Part shown: positions 30,843 through 43,345 of the stretch, one piece after another | Layout of the letters: every line of letters starts with the position of its first letter | Position numbering within the stretch: the first letter of the stretch is position 1 | Assembly: GCA_963693365.1 (NCBI GenBank) | Contig: CAVNZM010000016.1 | Location: 7,068,001 to 7,132,000, forward strand | DNA length: 64,000 nucleotides | Source: Amoebidium appalachense | Lineage: Eukaryota; Ichthyosporea | Direction of reading: 5' to 3' | Notes under the pieces: model-generated | What the model saw: only the letters and a program-made list of their open reading frames with translations | What the model was told of the DNA's origin: nothing | Databases searched by the model: none | Made by a program: the position numbers and the translations under genes

Positions 30843-31260
30843 TGATTGGCCAGACACGGTGCTACACAGGTGCATTATAAAAACCCTTGTTTGCATTGCA
30901 CTACTAAGTGTAGTCGCTGTGCGTGCATAAGATTCTCGACTTTCCTGCATGTGGGAGGGCTCCGGGGGAGGGGAGGGGGAGGGGGGAGGGGAGGACTGGG
31001 AGGATGGGAGGGGGGGGGGGGGGGGGGGGGGGGGGAAGTGGGGGGAGGGGGACAACCATATTTCTATTTAGAGGGCGAGTATGGCCGTCCTTGCAACCTT
31101 ACGGGCACAGCCAGGGCGCCGGCTTGGGGGGGGGTGGGTAAGTAATTATATAGGTACAATGCTTGCACTGACATTTCGAACCAATCAGCGCAAAGCTAGA
31201 TCTTGGCAGTCATATGATTGGCCAGCCGTGGTGTAATATATGAAGGATTTTTTTGCCTTG
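30843..31260 (+). promoter_or_regulatory. CCAAT/TATA promoter-like region, with one possible exon
   Basis: ATGATTGGCCAG (30843) followed about 30 bp later by TATAAAA (30876-30882), and a second ATGATTGGCCAG at 31213 with an AT-rich TAATATATG downstream. The second pair lies about 55 bp upstream of the start codon used for the next gene. Between them, 31072-31137 looks like an exon (EYGRPCNLTGTARAPAW, donor GTAAGT) that may belong to a longer transcript from the first promoter. Confidence 0.4.
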
Positions 31261-31269
31261 CTCAGAGTA

Positions 31270-32784
31270 ATGACTGTTAGAGTCGAACCACCAATCAACA
31301 ATCGTATCCCAAAGACATGCCTTGTGCCGATTGGTGCACAGTGTCGGTGAAAGCATTACAGGTACGCAGGTATGAAGGCATGTAGGTATGTCGGAATTGT
31401 AGGCATGTACATAGGTATGCAGGCTTGTAGAAATATGTGTATATATGAAGGTATGCAGGTGTGTTATGTAGGTATGTAGGTAGGCATGTAGGTATGTAGG
31501 TAGGTAGATATGCAGGCATTTAGGTATGTAAACATGTACATAGGTAGGTAGGTGGGTAGGTGAGTAGGTGGGTGGGCGGCTGGATGATGTCACGGGGAAG
31601 CGGGGGGAGAAGGCGGTGGTGGTGGTGGCGGTGGTGGGGGGCGGGGGGAAAGGCGTGAGGGAATCACAGAAGCCCTACCAAGAGTACTTATGTGCCGCAC
31701 CTAACCCCCCCCCTCCCTCCCCCCTCCTCCCTCCCCCCCCCCCCCCCTCCTTCCACCCCTGACTGCTCCACGCTCCGTGCCCCTTCCGAGCTTCTGTGGT
31801 CTCGAACATGCGTCACTAGGGCCTACCCCCTCCCCTCCCCCCACCCACCCAATCCCCAACTTCCTTCCCGCAGCCCCGCCCCCTCCCCCTCCTTTTTGCC
31901 TCCCCCCCCCCCCCCCCCCCCCACCCCCTCTTTCCCGCAGGTCACAGGGCCGGGAGGGTTGCACAACATCGTGTCCCCAGACTCACAAAGCAAGCCACAA
32001 TGTGGGGGTTCTGGTTTCTAATCCGTGCAACATCGGATATGGTGATTGGCTTAAAATGACCCTGTCTCCTCCTTTAGGCCAAATTTCATCGATGTGCCTT
32101 CTATAGATCCAACCTTCTGTCCCCACTCACTTAATGCCCCCTGCCCCCTTCCCCCTCCCCCCCCCTCCCCCCCCCCCCCCCCTTGCCCGCCCCTCCCCCC
32201 TTTACCCCCCCTTCCCCCCCCGGGTGTCCTCACGTACAGGGGCTTATAAGGGGGACTGCAAAATTAGGTTTAGAAATCGGTGGTTGCATGACATGCTAAA
32301 ACCTGGGCAACAAGTAAAACCGAGTGAAACAGACTAATTCCTAGCCTTAATCGGCATCCTACACACTAACAAAGTGATCGAGTCATATCCCGATTTGCAC
32401 AACCATATGAATCACATGGGAGCATGTGTAAATATATCCCCCACGTGCCAATATTGCCTAGACGGCACAAAAAAAAATCCATGTGACCCCCCCCCCCCCC
32501 CCCCCCCTCCTCCTCCTCCTCCTCCCCCTCCCCGCGCCTCCTCCTCCCCCCCCCCCCCCCCCCGCCCCCAATCCCCACCGCCCCCCTCACACACACACAC
32601 ACACACACACACGCACGTACACCCCTCGCCCTCCCCCCCAGTCATTAGCCACCCTAACGCTTTTTGGAAAGGGCATAAAAATCACGTGATCTATCACCCC
32701 GGTGATTGGTTCTTTTTGCACAGGCAACGCTGGCGTCTGGGCCATGACAAGTGGGGCAGGCGGTGTGTGTGCGTGTGTGTGAGT

Positions 32785-32827
<43 letters not shown>

Positions 32828-33825
32828 GGGGGAGAGAGAGAGGGGTGGGGGGGGTGGGGGGAGGGTTCCGAAGATGAGATCGAGGGGAAGAGTGTGTTGT
32901 GTGGATGCTTGAACTTCCTGTTGGCCTCGATGTGGTAATTTTTTTTTCTTTTGATTTGTCGCACACAGTTTTAATTATGGCCTAGTAATGGGTGTCTGGT
33001 TGCCAGGTGGGTGACGGGTGGGCGGGCGGGTGTGTTTGTGTGTGTGTGTGTGTGTGTAGTATGTGTAACCGGGAGGGAGGGGGAGGGGGAGGGAAGGGAT
33101 GTGGTCATTACAACGCCGCCTGTCGAATCCTCACCAATAAGAACATGACATTGGCCAGGTGGGGGTTTAAATGCAAGAACATGCCCCGTGGCCAAATTTG
33201 TGGATGTTTTAACTCACAGCCGCTGCTGGCCAGAATTTTTCTAAATTTAGTGCATCCTCACGGCTCCCTCCCCCCCACCCCCATCCTCCCCCTTCCCTCC
33301 CCCCTCCCCCCTCCCCTGTCGTTCTTTCTATTGGTGATATCCCTCCCCCCGACCCTCCTCCCGGCCCTCCTCCCGGCCCTCTCCCCCCTCTCCCCCCAGC
33401 CCCCTTTAAATTTCTTCCCGGATCCCTCCCCCCAGCCCCCCCCCTCCCTTCCCCTCCCTTCCTGGCCCTCGCCCCACACCCTCCCCCCCTCCCCCCCCAA
33501 CCCCGTGACCCTCGCTAGGCTTCCCCCCCACCTCCCTCTCCCTACTCCTCCTCCCCCTATCCCCTATTCCTCCCCCTCCCCCCCCCCCCCCCCCCCCCCG
33601 CCCTCCTCCTCCTACCTTCCTCCCCCCCCCCCCCCCCCCCCCCCCCCCCCGCCTTTCCTTTCCCCCCCTCACCCTCCCCTCTATCCCCTCTCCACCCTTA
33701 TCCCTCCTCCCCCCCCCCCCCCCCCCCCTCCCCCCCTCCCCTACTACAGGGACATTAAGCATGACAGCGACTGTTCAAAAAAGGCAAGAACATGGATCGA
33801 GAGCGCATTTCGAATGGGGTTCTAA
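31270..33825 (+). CDS. Unrecognised Cys/His/Trp-rich protein, seven exons
   Basis: Exons 31270-31346, 31941-32041, 32240-32313, 32383-32482, 32642-32764, 33092-33158, 33750-33825; each has AG/GT borders and phases fit throughout, ending TAA. The exact borders of exons 5 and 6 are chosen to keep phase inside a GT repeat. Sequence landmarks: MTVRVEPPINNRIPKTCLVP; CTTSCPQTHKASHNVGVLVS; GDCKIRFRNRWLHDMLKPG; HMGACVNISPTCQYCLDG; HVIYHPGDWFFLHRQRWRLG; NAACRILTNKNMTL; DSDCSKKARTWIESAF. At least nine cysteines suggest a disulphide-stabilised or metal-binding protein, but there is no obvious signal peptide in this model. I recognise no family. C-rich tracts precede most acceptors. Confidence 0.62.
31368..31570. 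repeat. Degenerate ATGTAGGT-type minisatellite
   Basis: About 200 bp of imperfect 4- and 8-bp units (GGTATGTA, GGCATGTA). Lies in the first intron of the 31.3 kb gene. Confidence 0.75.
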
Positions 33826-33892
33826 TTGGCGGACAGCATCACACAGTCTCAGAACGAACGATAATAGCGAAAAAATATTGTGGAGGCCACCA

Positions 33893-34335
33893 GTGCATAT
33901 CTCTTGGTATATTTATTGGGTATTGCATATCTCTTGGTATATCTATTGGGTAGTGAATGTCTCTAGGTATATCTATTGGATAGCGCAGACCTCTTGGTAT
34001 ATCTATTGGATAGTCCAGATCTCTAGGTATATCTATTCGATAGTGCAGATCTCTAGGTAAATCTATTGGATAGCGCAGATCTCTAGGTATATCTATTGGA
34101 CAGCGCAGATCTCTAGGTATATCTATTGGATAGCGCAGATCTCTAGGTATAATCTATCGAATAGTGCAGATCTCTAGGTATATCTATTGGATAGCGCAGA
34201 TCTCTATGTATATCTATTGGACAGCGCAGATCTCTAGGTATGTCTATATGGTATGTAGTGCATATCTCTAGGCATATTCATTGGGTATACGAGTACGTAG
34301 TGCATAATCATTTATTTTGTCTATTAGGTAGTGCC
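33893..34335. repeat. Minisatellite, unit about 29-30 bp, roughly 14 copies
   Basis: Units centre on TCTCTAGGTATATCTATTGG followed by ATAGCGCAGA. The inner copies are nearly identical, while both ends are more diverged (TCTTGGTATATTTATTGGGT at the left, a lengthened copy at the right), the usual sign of unequal exchange. It starts about 70 bp after the stop of the 31.3 kb gene. Confidence 0.9.
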
Positions 34336-34912
34336 TATCTCTTAGTATATCTGTTGTGTTATGATCTTCTAGGCGGAGCCAATTGAGTTATAGTTCAAGC
34401 ACAAATATCTCACGGAATTAACTAATATTATAACGACCGTTTGACCTTCCCGTAATCTGGCCCAGTGACTAATCACTGACTATGCAACCCGCGGAGATTT
34501 GCATAGCGAAATCAAAAGCCGAAACGCGCATAAAACCAAGCAGCATAGAAGAATATTAACGTGTGGAGGTGTTTGTGTCAAAAAATATAAAAAGTTTAAG
34601 TCTAAAATTGATTCAGAACAAAGTATTAGAGGGCAAAAAGGGAGGTAAGCAGCCGCTACGTGTGGCTGTAGGTGTCAGGGTATGAACTAATGCAACCCTG
34701 AGTCAAAAAGGACCGTTCTCGGCTACATGCCATGGCGCTCGGGTATGACTATTGGTCTAGCAAAAATAATAAAACATCGTAAAAAATCCATTTTTTTACT
34801 TTTCGATAAATGCTATGATAAAAATCACAATGTGCCCGATGCCGATTTCGCCTCCTTTCGATAGTACGTACGACGAATGAACTTGGAGAATTGGACGCCA
34901 TAAGTAAATATA
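34336..34912. other. Intergenic, no gene seen
   Basis: AT-rich unique sequence between two convergent 3' ends. A short direct repeat of ATATTTACTT, each next to GGCGTC or GCGTC-like sequence, occurs at the right end near the stop of the next gene. No splice-bounded exon found. Confidence 0.4.
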
Positions 34913-34983
34913 TCAACCAATGAACACCTTTTGACGCATCAAGTAAATATATCCAACTATGCATGTGACGAGGATGGACAGTT

Positions 34984-35051
<68 letters not shown>

Positions 35052-35056
35052 CGTGC

Positions 35057-35153
<97 letters not shown>

Positions 35154-35267
35154 GTGCGTGTGTTGTGTGTGTGTGTCTGAAACAAAGCTTTCGAAAGTGT
35201 GTGGAACTTTGTTCGTGTGAATACATGCCGTACCCGGGGGTGCATCGTACGTACGCGTGTACATGTG

Positions 35268-35348
<81 letters not shown>

Positions 35349-35559
35349 GTGGTTTGTATGAGTGTGTTTGTGTGTATTATTCGTGTATCATACGGTGTGT
35401 GTGTGTATGGCACAAGTGTATGTTCGGCAGTGCACGTGACGGTGTGTGTGACGACGCCATAGAACCGAAATAATGAATTTTCAACTTAAATAAAAAATAG
35501 AACGGGGGGGGGGGTTCTATTCACTCACACATTCTTTCGCGCTCACGCACTCTAATCAA

Positions 35560-35626
<67 letters not shown>

Positions 35627-35862
35627 CGCACACAAACACACACACAAACATTCACACACACCCATTGTATGCACACACACACACACATTCGCCACACGTG
35701 CACACACACACACACACACAAATACACACCCACACACACATGTACACACATACACACACACACACGCATACAAACACACACACAAACATTCACACACACC
35801 CATTGTCTTCAGACACACATTCTTTCGCGCTCCCGCACTCCAACCAACAACACAACGCACAA

Positions 35863-35911
<49 letters not shown>

Positions 35912-36233
35912 ACCACACACATTCGCACACACAACCACATAAAGGCTCCCCATCAATCTTATGTTTCCCGAAAACTTTGCCATACTCATCCACTTTGACT
36001 CGTTTTAGGCGCCGGCGACAGCCGGCGCTTAGACCTCCTTGTATTTCAAATTCTAGATTTTCCTGCGCTGTGCTATGTGAATTTCAAATGATGAACGTGT
36101 CCCAGCATTCAATGATGATTGACTAACACTGTGTGTCACACGGTGTCGTCAACCTACCTACCTCAGGTGGTTCAAAATGGTGTCGGGCGCAAACATGAAT
36201 CAACTTGCGGAACTGTCGCACTGAAATTTCCAT
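34913..36233 (-). CDS. Unrecognised small protein with C-terminal membrane segment (one exon missing)
   Basis: First exon 36233-36162 encodes MEISVRQFRKLIHVCARHHF plus EPPE and ends at GTAGGT. Second exon 36062-35936 joins in phase and encodes NLEFEIQGGLSAGCRRRLKR then VKVDEYGKVFGKHKIDGEPL; its donor opens straight into a GT repeat. Last exon 34984-34913 encodes ELSILVTCIVGYIYLMRQKV and stops TGA four residues later, a probable tail anchor. The second and last exons do not join in phase, so at least one exon in the 35.2-35.9 kb repeat region is missing. Family not recognised. Confidence 0.5.
34986..35345. repeat. (GT)n blocks
   Basis: (GT)n 34986-35172 with a GCGCGCGTGCG interruption, and 35270-35345. 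They precede the last exon of the 36.2 kb gene, reading (CA)n up to its acceptor. Confidence 0.95.
35513..35860. repeat. Duplicated block inside a CA repeat
   Basis: ATTCTTTCGCGCTC plus about 20 further bases occurs at 35530 and 35819, and ACACAAACATTCACACACAC followed by CCATTG occurs near 35641 and 35782. The unique words are embedded in (CA)n, showing block duplication rather than simple slippage. Confidence 0.65.
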
Positions 36234-36885
36234 GATATGTCGCAGCCTAGTGATATGGGCAAGCCATACACTGTACTACTATATTAGCGGCTCAACTCGT
36301 GGTTTCAAAAGGAACGGTGCTCGCAATGTTTAATACGAGTATATAACATTTTGCAACAGGCTACGGGATTATTATTTCAGCAGTCTGGCCACCGCAATTT
36401 TCTATGGAAAATACATGTATATACCCGGATTCATCATTTACGATACACGAGCAAACTATATATACATAGACGGTTAAAGGAGACTTCAGAACTCGACATC
36501 TAATGCGTTAATTTACCGTACAGGTGTTTCAGATGTAGATCGTACATTTCAGAGTATAATAGAACCTAAACTAAACTTTGACGTTAAATTTATAGGCGTT
36601 AACATTCCTTCGGCAGCCAAACTAACTCACTAATAGCAGGCCAGCCCGAAAATGCATTAAAAATACAACTTCACTGGGCCGATTTGCAATATTCAGGGTG
36701 GAAAATTATTCTACACGCTTCAGTCTCTTCAAGTGCGCTAACTTTCAACCAATTAAATCACAGTACTAAAATTTATTTTTACAGTGCACTACGTACAACC
36801 AATTTAGTGGCGGCACTAGGTGAGGTGACCATTCGGTTTTTCTGCGGCACCCGTAATGGTCTATTGGCCAAAATCTGGTGGAAAC

Positions 36886-36950
<65 letters not shown>

Positions 36951-37155
36951 TCGAAATAAGTCGAGGCCTAATTTAAGTAGGGTGCTAAATCGTGTGCGGG
37001 AAAAAAAGGGGAACTAAACTTCGTCTCAGAGGGAATTCTACGAACTACGCTAATTAGGCCTGACCGGGTAGCAGCAAATTGAATTTGAGTTGTTTACCGA
37101 TCCACTGAATTACGAAAGTTGAAATGAAACAGAAAACTTTTGGAGAGAAAGGGCC

Positions 37156-37189
<34 letters not shown>

Positions 37190-37363
37190 GACAGAAAGAA
37201 GCACCCGTTCGCCAAGGGGAGCTTTTCAGGGGCAAAAAAAAAAAAAAAAAAAAAAGAAGAAGAAGGAATCAACCTAGCTGCCAGTAACCTGAAACTGAGT
37301 GCAAAAAATAAACAAAATAAGAATCGTGCCCGGTATTTTAGCCAACGTCGTGAAGTAACTGCG
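36234..37363. other. Intergenic region with A/G homopolymer tracts
   Basis: Unique AT-rich sequence with A-run plus G-run at 36886-36949, poly-G at 37158-37188 and poly-A at 37236-37255. Contains the 3' flank of the GATA-like gene and the 5' flank of the gene at 36.2 kb. No additional gene supported. Confidence 0.5.
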
Positions 37364-38845
37364 CTACATGTCCGAAACGAACCGTTTCTGTTTTCGGTAT
37401 GCATATATCATGCGTCGCCTCTCGTTTCTCTTATCCCTCACCTCCGTGTACATATACTGTAGCCCGTGTTTGTTGCAAAGTGTACCCGGTCCCGCCGGCC
37501 CCGACCTCCACTGAGTCTTGTCCTTTTCCGTCATCGCACACCCTCCCGGCCCATTCCACATGCACTGCCGCTGTTTTCTCGCCCGTTCCCTTTTAACCTT
37601 TTCCCCCTTTGACGACTCGTTTTGAACCCCCCCAGAATCTCCCACGTCCGAGTTTGAGTCATTACCCGACCCGGAATATTCCGATTTTTCGTCGGACTCC
37701 GGAAGCTCAGACAAATTCGGCGAATCAACTGGTTTGGGCCGCCCTGCAGCGTTGAAAGCGCCCGGGCGGAAAGTGAAATTTGAGATATGCGGGATATTCC
37801 TGCAAGCGAAATTTCCTATTCTTCCGGGTCTACCAGGTGTTGGTGAGGTAACACTAGATGCGGGGTCAGAAATGGACCGAAATACCCGCAATAAACACGT
37901 GTCGCTAAGCGCACTGCGCCCGGATGATGTGCAGTCAGAATCCGGGGACTGGGGCCCTAACCACGCAGGCTCTCCACCAATCACATCGTTGGCACTGTGA
38001 GGGGTTAAAAGAGGGACGGGTTCGCGGTTAAGGCTAGTAAGGTTGGGCGCCGACTGCCAGGTATTCAAGGATCGCCGGCGCTCGACGTTGATTGGTTGCA
38101 GCGCGTCCGTTGCCGCGGCGATACTTTCCATATTTGGAAAATGCAGTGATTGCAAGGTGGGTTTTTGGTCGACGGGGCCTACGGGACTGTACGCGGCACC
38201 CGATGTTACAGTACTGGGTGTGTCCCCATCTAATAGCAATGACGTGGAGGTGTCTGCATACTGTGAATCAGTTTCGCTCGCGGCCGGCGGATCAAGTTGG
38301 ACGACATGTGGTCTCGCTGCCGCGCCAATCCGCCACCTGGAAAAGTCGGGGTCTATTTTTGGTTCTTTGTAGCCGTGCATTACGTGGTTGGCGCTACCAA
38401 CAGGCGATGCCCTACCAAACGTTATATGATCCGGGGGCTGCCGTGATGTGGAATTCGAACCAGTGCCTGTGCGGTTGCGGTGGTCCAAAACGGGTCGAAT
38501 CACAGCCGGATTTCGGGTCGAGCCAGGCGAGCCGGATGATACTACAGGCTCAACGAGCGAAGACATGCCTAATGATATAATGCTAGCATGGTGTTGCTGC
38601 GGCTGATTCGAGGTGTGTGCCGAGGGGTGATGCTGGGTGGTCGCCGGGAAGCCCTGGCGGCCGGTTGCTTGCTGGTTGCTAGGGGCCTGCTGAAACACGT
38701 GGTCGAGGGAGGAAAGAAGCTCCTGTAGGTCCGACGAAAACTTCAACCCATCCATCTCGGCGGGACGTCGGATGGGGACAATGGGCGCTGTCGGGGAACT
38801 GAGTTTCAGGGAATCACGGTGACTGACGGGGTTTCTGCATAACAA
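37364..38845 (-). CDS. GATA-like zinc-finger transcription factor, 493 aa, single exon
   Basis: Uninterrupted frame of 493 codons ending TAG, in contrast to the heavily split neighbours. Residues 1-420 are Ser/Pro/Gln/Asn-rich and look disordered, with an acidic Ser-rich stretch before the finger. The finger region (residues 428-478) contains QWRSGPAGPGTLCNKHGLQY, the hallmark W-R-x-G-P-x-G-P..LCN..GL of GATA fingers, followed by a basic tail (KRNERRR, then AYRKQKR). Likely zinc ligands are Cys428, Cys436, Cys457 and His460. This departs from the usual C-x2-C..C-x2-C: the first pair is spaced by seven residues and the last Cys is His. The internal Met at residue 31 (MDGLKFSSDLQELL) is an alternative start. 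Predicted nuclear DNA-binding regulator; targets unknown. Confidence 0.85.
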   Translation of the reverse strand: MLCRNPVSHRDSLKLSSPTAPIVPIRRPAEMDGLKFSSDLQELLSSLDHVFQQAPSNQQATGRQGFPATTQHHPSAHTSNQPQQHHASIISLGMSSLVEPVVSSGSPGSTRNPAVIRPVLDHRNRTGTGSNSTSRQPPDHITFGRASPVGSANHVMHGYKEPKIDPDFSRWRIGAAARPHVVQLDPPAASETDSQYADTSTSLLLDGDTPSTVTSGAAYSPVGPVDQKPTLQSLHFPNMESIAAATDALQPINVERRRSLNTWQSAPNLTSLNREPVPLLTPHSANDVIGGEPAWLGPQSPDSDCTSSGRSALSDTCLLRVFRSISDPASSVTSPTPGRPGRIGNFACRNIPHISNFTFRPGAFNAAGRPKPVDSPNLSELPESDEKSEYSGSGNDSNSDVGDSGGVQNESSKGEKVKRERARKQRQCMWNGPGGCAMTEKDKTQWRSGPAGPGTLCNKHGLQYMYTEVRDKRNERRRMIYAYRKQKRFVSDM

Positions 38846-39739
38846 TGGTTTTCACTGAAGACGTAAAGTTAAAGGTGATCACGAGGTTGAACGTTATACC
38901 GTCTGCAGGTTACGGTGCTGGGGTTGGTTCAAATAGAGGCTCCTCAGCTCAGGCCGTGGTCTGTGGAGGGAAGAGGGTCCAGCGGCCAGCATTAGTAGTG
39001 GTTATTATTATCGTGGCACCGGAGATTCACCTCAATAGAATCACCACGACAGGCCTGAGCAACATGGATACAGGCTGTGCACGCAAGGTCGTCATCATTG
39101 AACCACCGAAAACCGTTTGATTGAAGGCTACCAGGCCTCTCTGGTTATAGCGGTTATCACATGCGGCCGTGGCTCGTCTTAACGAATGCTTCAATGAATC
39201 GGCGTGACTCTATAATTATAAGCATCATAACAGTTGTGCAATAAGATTTCAGTACGGTGTTCCAACAGAACTTCTAGATTGGTCGACTCGCCGAGTTAGT
39301 CTGATACTTTTGTTCTCAAAGTGGCACTGATAAGCAGCTGGATCCCGGTAACCGTTGAAAAGTTTTGCTAGTCCGGCAATGACCATATATACATGGTACA
39401 CTCGGTGCGAGTTATTGCGGATTGCCAGCTGAGTATGCTCAGTCGTAAAATGTCATGTCACCCAAGCAAGCACACACACGGTCTGACCGTTGGCAACCAG
39501 ATGTATCCCCGGGAAAGTTTGTTTCGATTCACTATACTATGTAGCCGCCCCCTTTAGAATGAAAACTACTACTGTGTCTTGGGGGCGCTCCGCAGTGGCA
39601 CCTATTGCTATCGGATATCAGTACCAGTCACGAACGAGCCGCTGAAACATGTAAGTCAGTCTGAGACTGAGCCTTTATATTAAATTTCTCACTGACTGTC
39701 ATCCGGCGTTCATCGGTGTAAGCCTCGTCGCAACTTGAA

Positions 39740-39780
<41 letters not shown>

Positions 39781-39959
39781 AAAAAGGAAAATATAACAAA
39801 AATAAAATATGAACAAATTAAGAGTAAGCTCAGTCGAGTTTAAGTGTGAAAGTTTGATCAAACTAACTGATGGGTGACGGCCCAGTGTACGGTCCATGTG
39901 CACAGCCCTGTACATGGTGCTCGAGCCTGTCCATGCGAATTGAATTCACATAGCCTATA

Positions 39960-40021
39960 AGGGGTCACCCGCAAGTTGCATATATTTGCATATATTTACA
40001 AGTTGCGGGTGACCCCTCCTA
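39960..40021. repeat. Hairpin: 15-bp inverted repeat
   Basis: GGGGTCACCCGCAA at the left pairs with TTGCGGGTGACCCC at the right; the loop contains two copies of TTGCATATATTT-like sequence. Could be a small foldback element. Confidence 0.75.
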
Positions 40022-43000
40022 TAGCTAGCACCGTCGCACTTGGAGCACACACGTGCAATGGGCTCTCAATGGCGGCTTTTCAAGGGACCCCAATCTTTAA
40101 ATTTCAACATCATGATGTATGATGATGGCATCAATGCTATTGATCGGTCGTTACAGTAACCTGAGGTTTGCTTTGCAGACCGTGCCGTCACTGAACAACA
40201 ACGGTAAAATTCAACACAATCATTGCCAGTCACTCGGACATCAAATTGGTATTTCAAGGCGGCCCGGCGTCACGGTCCTGGGAATGAGTCAGGAAAATCC
40301 ACTCACCGTCAAGCTACCTCACACACTGTGAAGTCGACCACAGATGGACGAGAGTCCACCTCGCTGAGAGGGCCCTGCGAGACATGTACACGTGTTGCCA
40401 TACGGTATGCTTGAAATGGCACGAGTCAGGGCACACACTGCACAGTAGCTATAGACTAAAAATTTAATGCGACACTCAGCCTGAACAGTACTAGCTAGTA
40501 CCGTGACAGTGAGTGCATAACTTACCCAACGGTTTCAAGATGGAACGGCCACGGTTGCTTCACTGTAGCTGAGCAGGTGGCGTCACCACATGAGATGTTT
40601 TTGCTTGCATTGCCGGGATTGGGAGTCTATATCCAACGCTACTCAGGCTGAAATTGTGTGCACGTGGAGAAACTCTCAACGATTTTTCGCCGAGCTCGTG
40701 AGACTGACCTTTCAAGGCACCGAAACGTATGATACACTAGTACACCCAAAAGTGTTTTTGAAACGCCGTGACTAACTATTGTCCAACCGACTTATTCAGG
40801 ACGTTGTTATTATCGTGGCACCAGCTAGAACCGGGCACGTGGGTGTCACTGAGCGATCGAGTGTTAGTAACATTCGACTCCCTGAGTTGCCAACTCCCAG
40901 TGGCATACTATATGTACACAACGGTTGAAATGTACCCTTGAGTACTAGCGTGACGGCGATGTCACCTCAGGGTGAGTTGTAAATGCTTTTCGGGCAGCTT
41001 GGCTTGGCAACACTAGCTGTGCATTTTGCCACAAAGGAGTAACTACAGTATAGACCGGTTTAGAAATGTTTTTTTTCAAATTCTGCCTAACTTTATATGG
41101 CTCACCGGAACTATTCGAATCTTGTGATTGGTTGCGCCAAAAGTAAGGGCCAAGGTAAGGGCCGTTCAGGCGGTGACAGGCCAAAATCTCAGACCGACAG
41201 CCTCTAGAGATCTCAAAAGCAGTTAGGCCCCGATTTTACTTAGAAAGTTGGTTTTCGTCCATAAGAAAAAGTTTTAGGAAATAAAGAGGCGCGCAATTTT
41301 TTTTTCTTTTGACTCGGGTTTATTGATTCGTTGACGCAAAAATGATATAAGCAGTCGGGGTGCTCCGACAACGCCTACATCGCTAAAATCATCAAAACCC
41401 GTCTTGCATATGTAGCCTCTTACCACCTTGCCTCGAGGTCGATCGTCTATGATGAAATTATGGTTTTGCCTGTCTTCGCTACGAAATAGGCGCCGGACAC
41501 ACCATGTTGCTTATACAAGAATTGCTTGTCGCTTTGACCCCATTTCTATTTAAATTATTGATTCTAAGCATTATAAGCAGGATTTGGTATATGACCGCCG
41601 ATCACTCAGCCCTTCCTTCATTTCGCCAGTTCGGCTGGCTGGATCTCCCTAGAGCGAAGCAAGCACATCGAGATTCTCAATTTGTATATCTAAATTGGTC
41701 TATAGTTCCTGCGTCATGAAAGCTGCTACACCCTTCTTCGAATTTCAATTGGTCACGAAGTTGACAATCATGTGAGAAGGTTTAAATTGCTCTTTTACTG
41801 TATGCCTTGTGTGGGTATGTACCCACGGCGGGGGCCTCCGCTTGACAAAACTCCAATGTTGAGGGGAGACTTTTTTCAAGCGCTCCGACTGAGTTTATAT
41901 ACCCCTAAATTTATACCCACTCGAGTCGTTTTGTAAGGTTACAGCTTGTGACTTCGGAAGTCAGTCGGAAGCACAAACGACAGTGAGCGCCTGTCGGAGT
42001 GGTGGCCACGGATTTCTCGAGGACCACGGTGGTGGCTCGCTCGGAACCGTGATGATGACGCGCCAGCCCATTCCCACACGTGATCCCGCTGAGTACGCGT
42101 GAGCATTCGCAGCCCACTCGTGGTGCGTTCCGCACCAATGCGTTGGCCGCCAAAATCTCTAACCGTTCGATAACTAGTACTGGTATGCGTTGGTTCAATA
42201 ACTGCTGCATGATACGTACACCGTAACACGTCCCGTGTGAATTCTTCAGTTGCACAAACAAAGATGCACGGTTCCGTATATAGTGTACATGTGTGGCCCA
42301 TCTAAATTATAACGTTTTTCTGTCCATGATTGCCACTGCAACTTGCCGAATGGGTACGTGTGTCGCCATTTTGAGGTGATCATGAAGATCGGGTCGATTC
42401 GATCAGATTGGCCGGGCCGGCGATCAATACTAATTTGGGAGATATGATTATAAAATAGTTCCTATTTAGAAATTCGGAATGTAAATGTATTCCTGTACAA
42501 AACTAATATTAATGTTGCCCCACCACACCAAAAATCGCAACAGACAAAATCTCTTCCCGCAAATATCCCATTCCCCAGGGATTACAATTGATATCAAGTT
42601 GCATTATTGTGAATTTGAAAGCATTTTTCACCCAACACCGGTATGTGGCCGTAGTGGCAAGGCGCACGCGCCAAGTTCACTGACAAAAAAGGCTAAATAG
42701 CCATTACTATTTACAGCTTACCACATGCACAAAAAGCCAACAACTATCAACGGTTATTCTGTGAATATTAATTTTTAGCATGTTTACAGGAAAACATCGA
42801 TATCTGGGTGGATGCATATGAGACTCTTTGGCCTCAAATCAAGTTAAAAAGGATTGAAATATGCAATCGCATTCGATTCTATTGGCTACAAGGAAAACCT
42901 ACTTTGGCACATTTTCATGGCAAATTCCTTCTGTACTGTAAATCATTGTACATCAATCAGTCATCAATTACAGCCAAAGATCATAATTTCGCCACAAATA

Positions 43001-43281
43001 GAAAAAGACACACACGAGTATACACAAGTAAAAATACTTGCAAATTAAAATCTTAAAAGAACACAACGCTTTTTATTGGGTAAGCAACTCTGTTATATTA
43101 GAATCAGAAATTAGTCGCGTGAGACGTTTTTCGTATCCGTTTTTGTGCATGTGAAAGATTGATGTTCTTATTGGCTAATAGTCAAGGCCAATTATGTCGC
43201 TATGCTGATTCGTCTGCTGAGGAATGTGTGAAGTTGTGAACACCAGTGACCTGATATTCACCTAGGTGTTCGCCAATAAAT

Positions 43282-43345
43282 GCATAATTATATATATACA
43301 TATATACATATATACATATATACACACACATATATATACATTGTA
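43282..43345. repeat. (TATACA)n / (TA)n microsatellite
   Basis: Alternating ATATATACAT units, then TATATATACA. Intergenic. Confidence 0.85.

Noticed and set aside
33092-33825. Resemblance of the last exons of the 31.3 kb gene to C-type lysozyme (C..L...N..CSKKA)
   Set aside because: Only a few residues agree and the catalytic part of a lysozyme is absent upstream.
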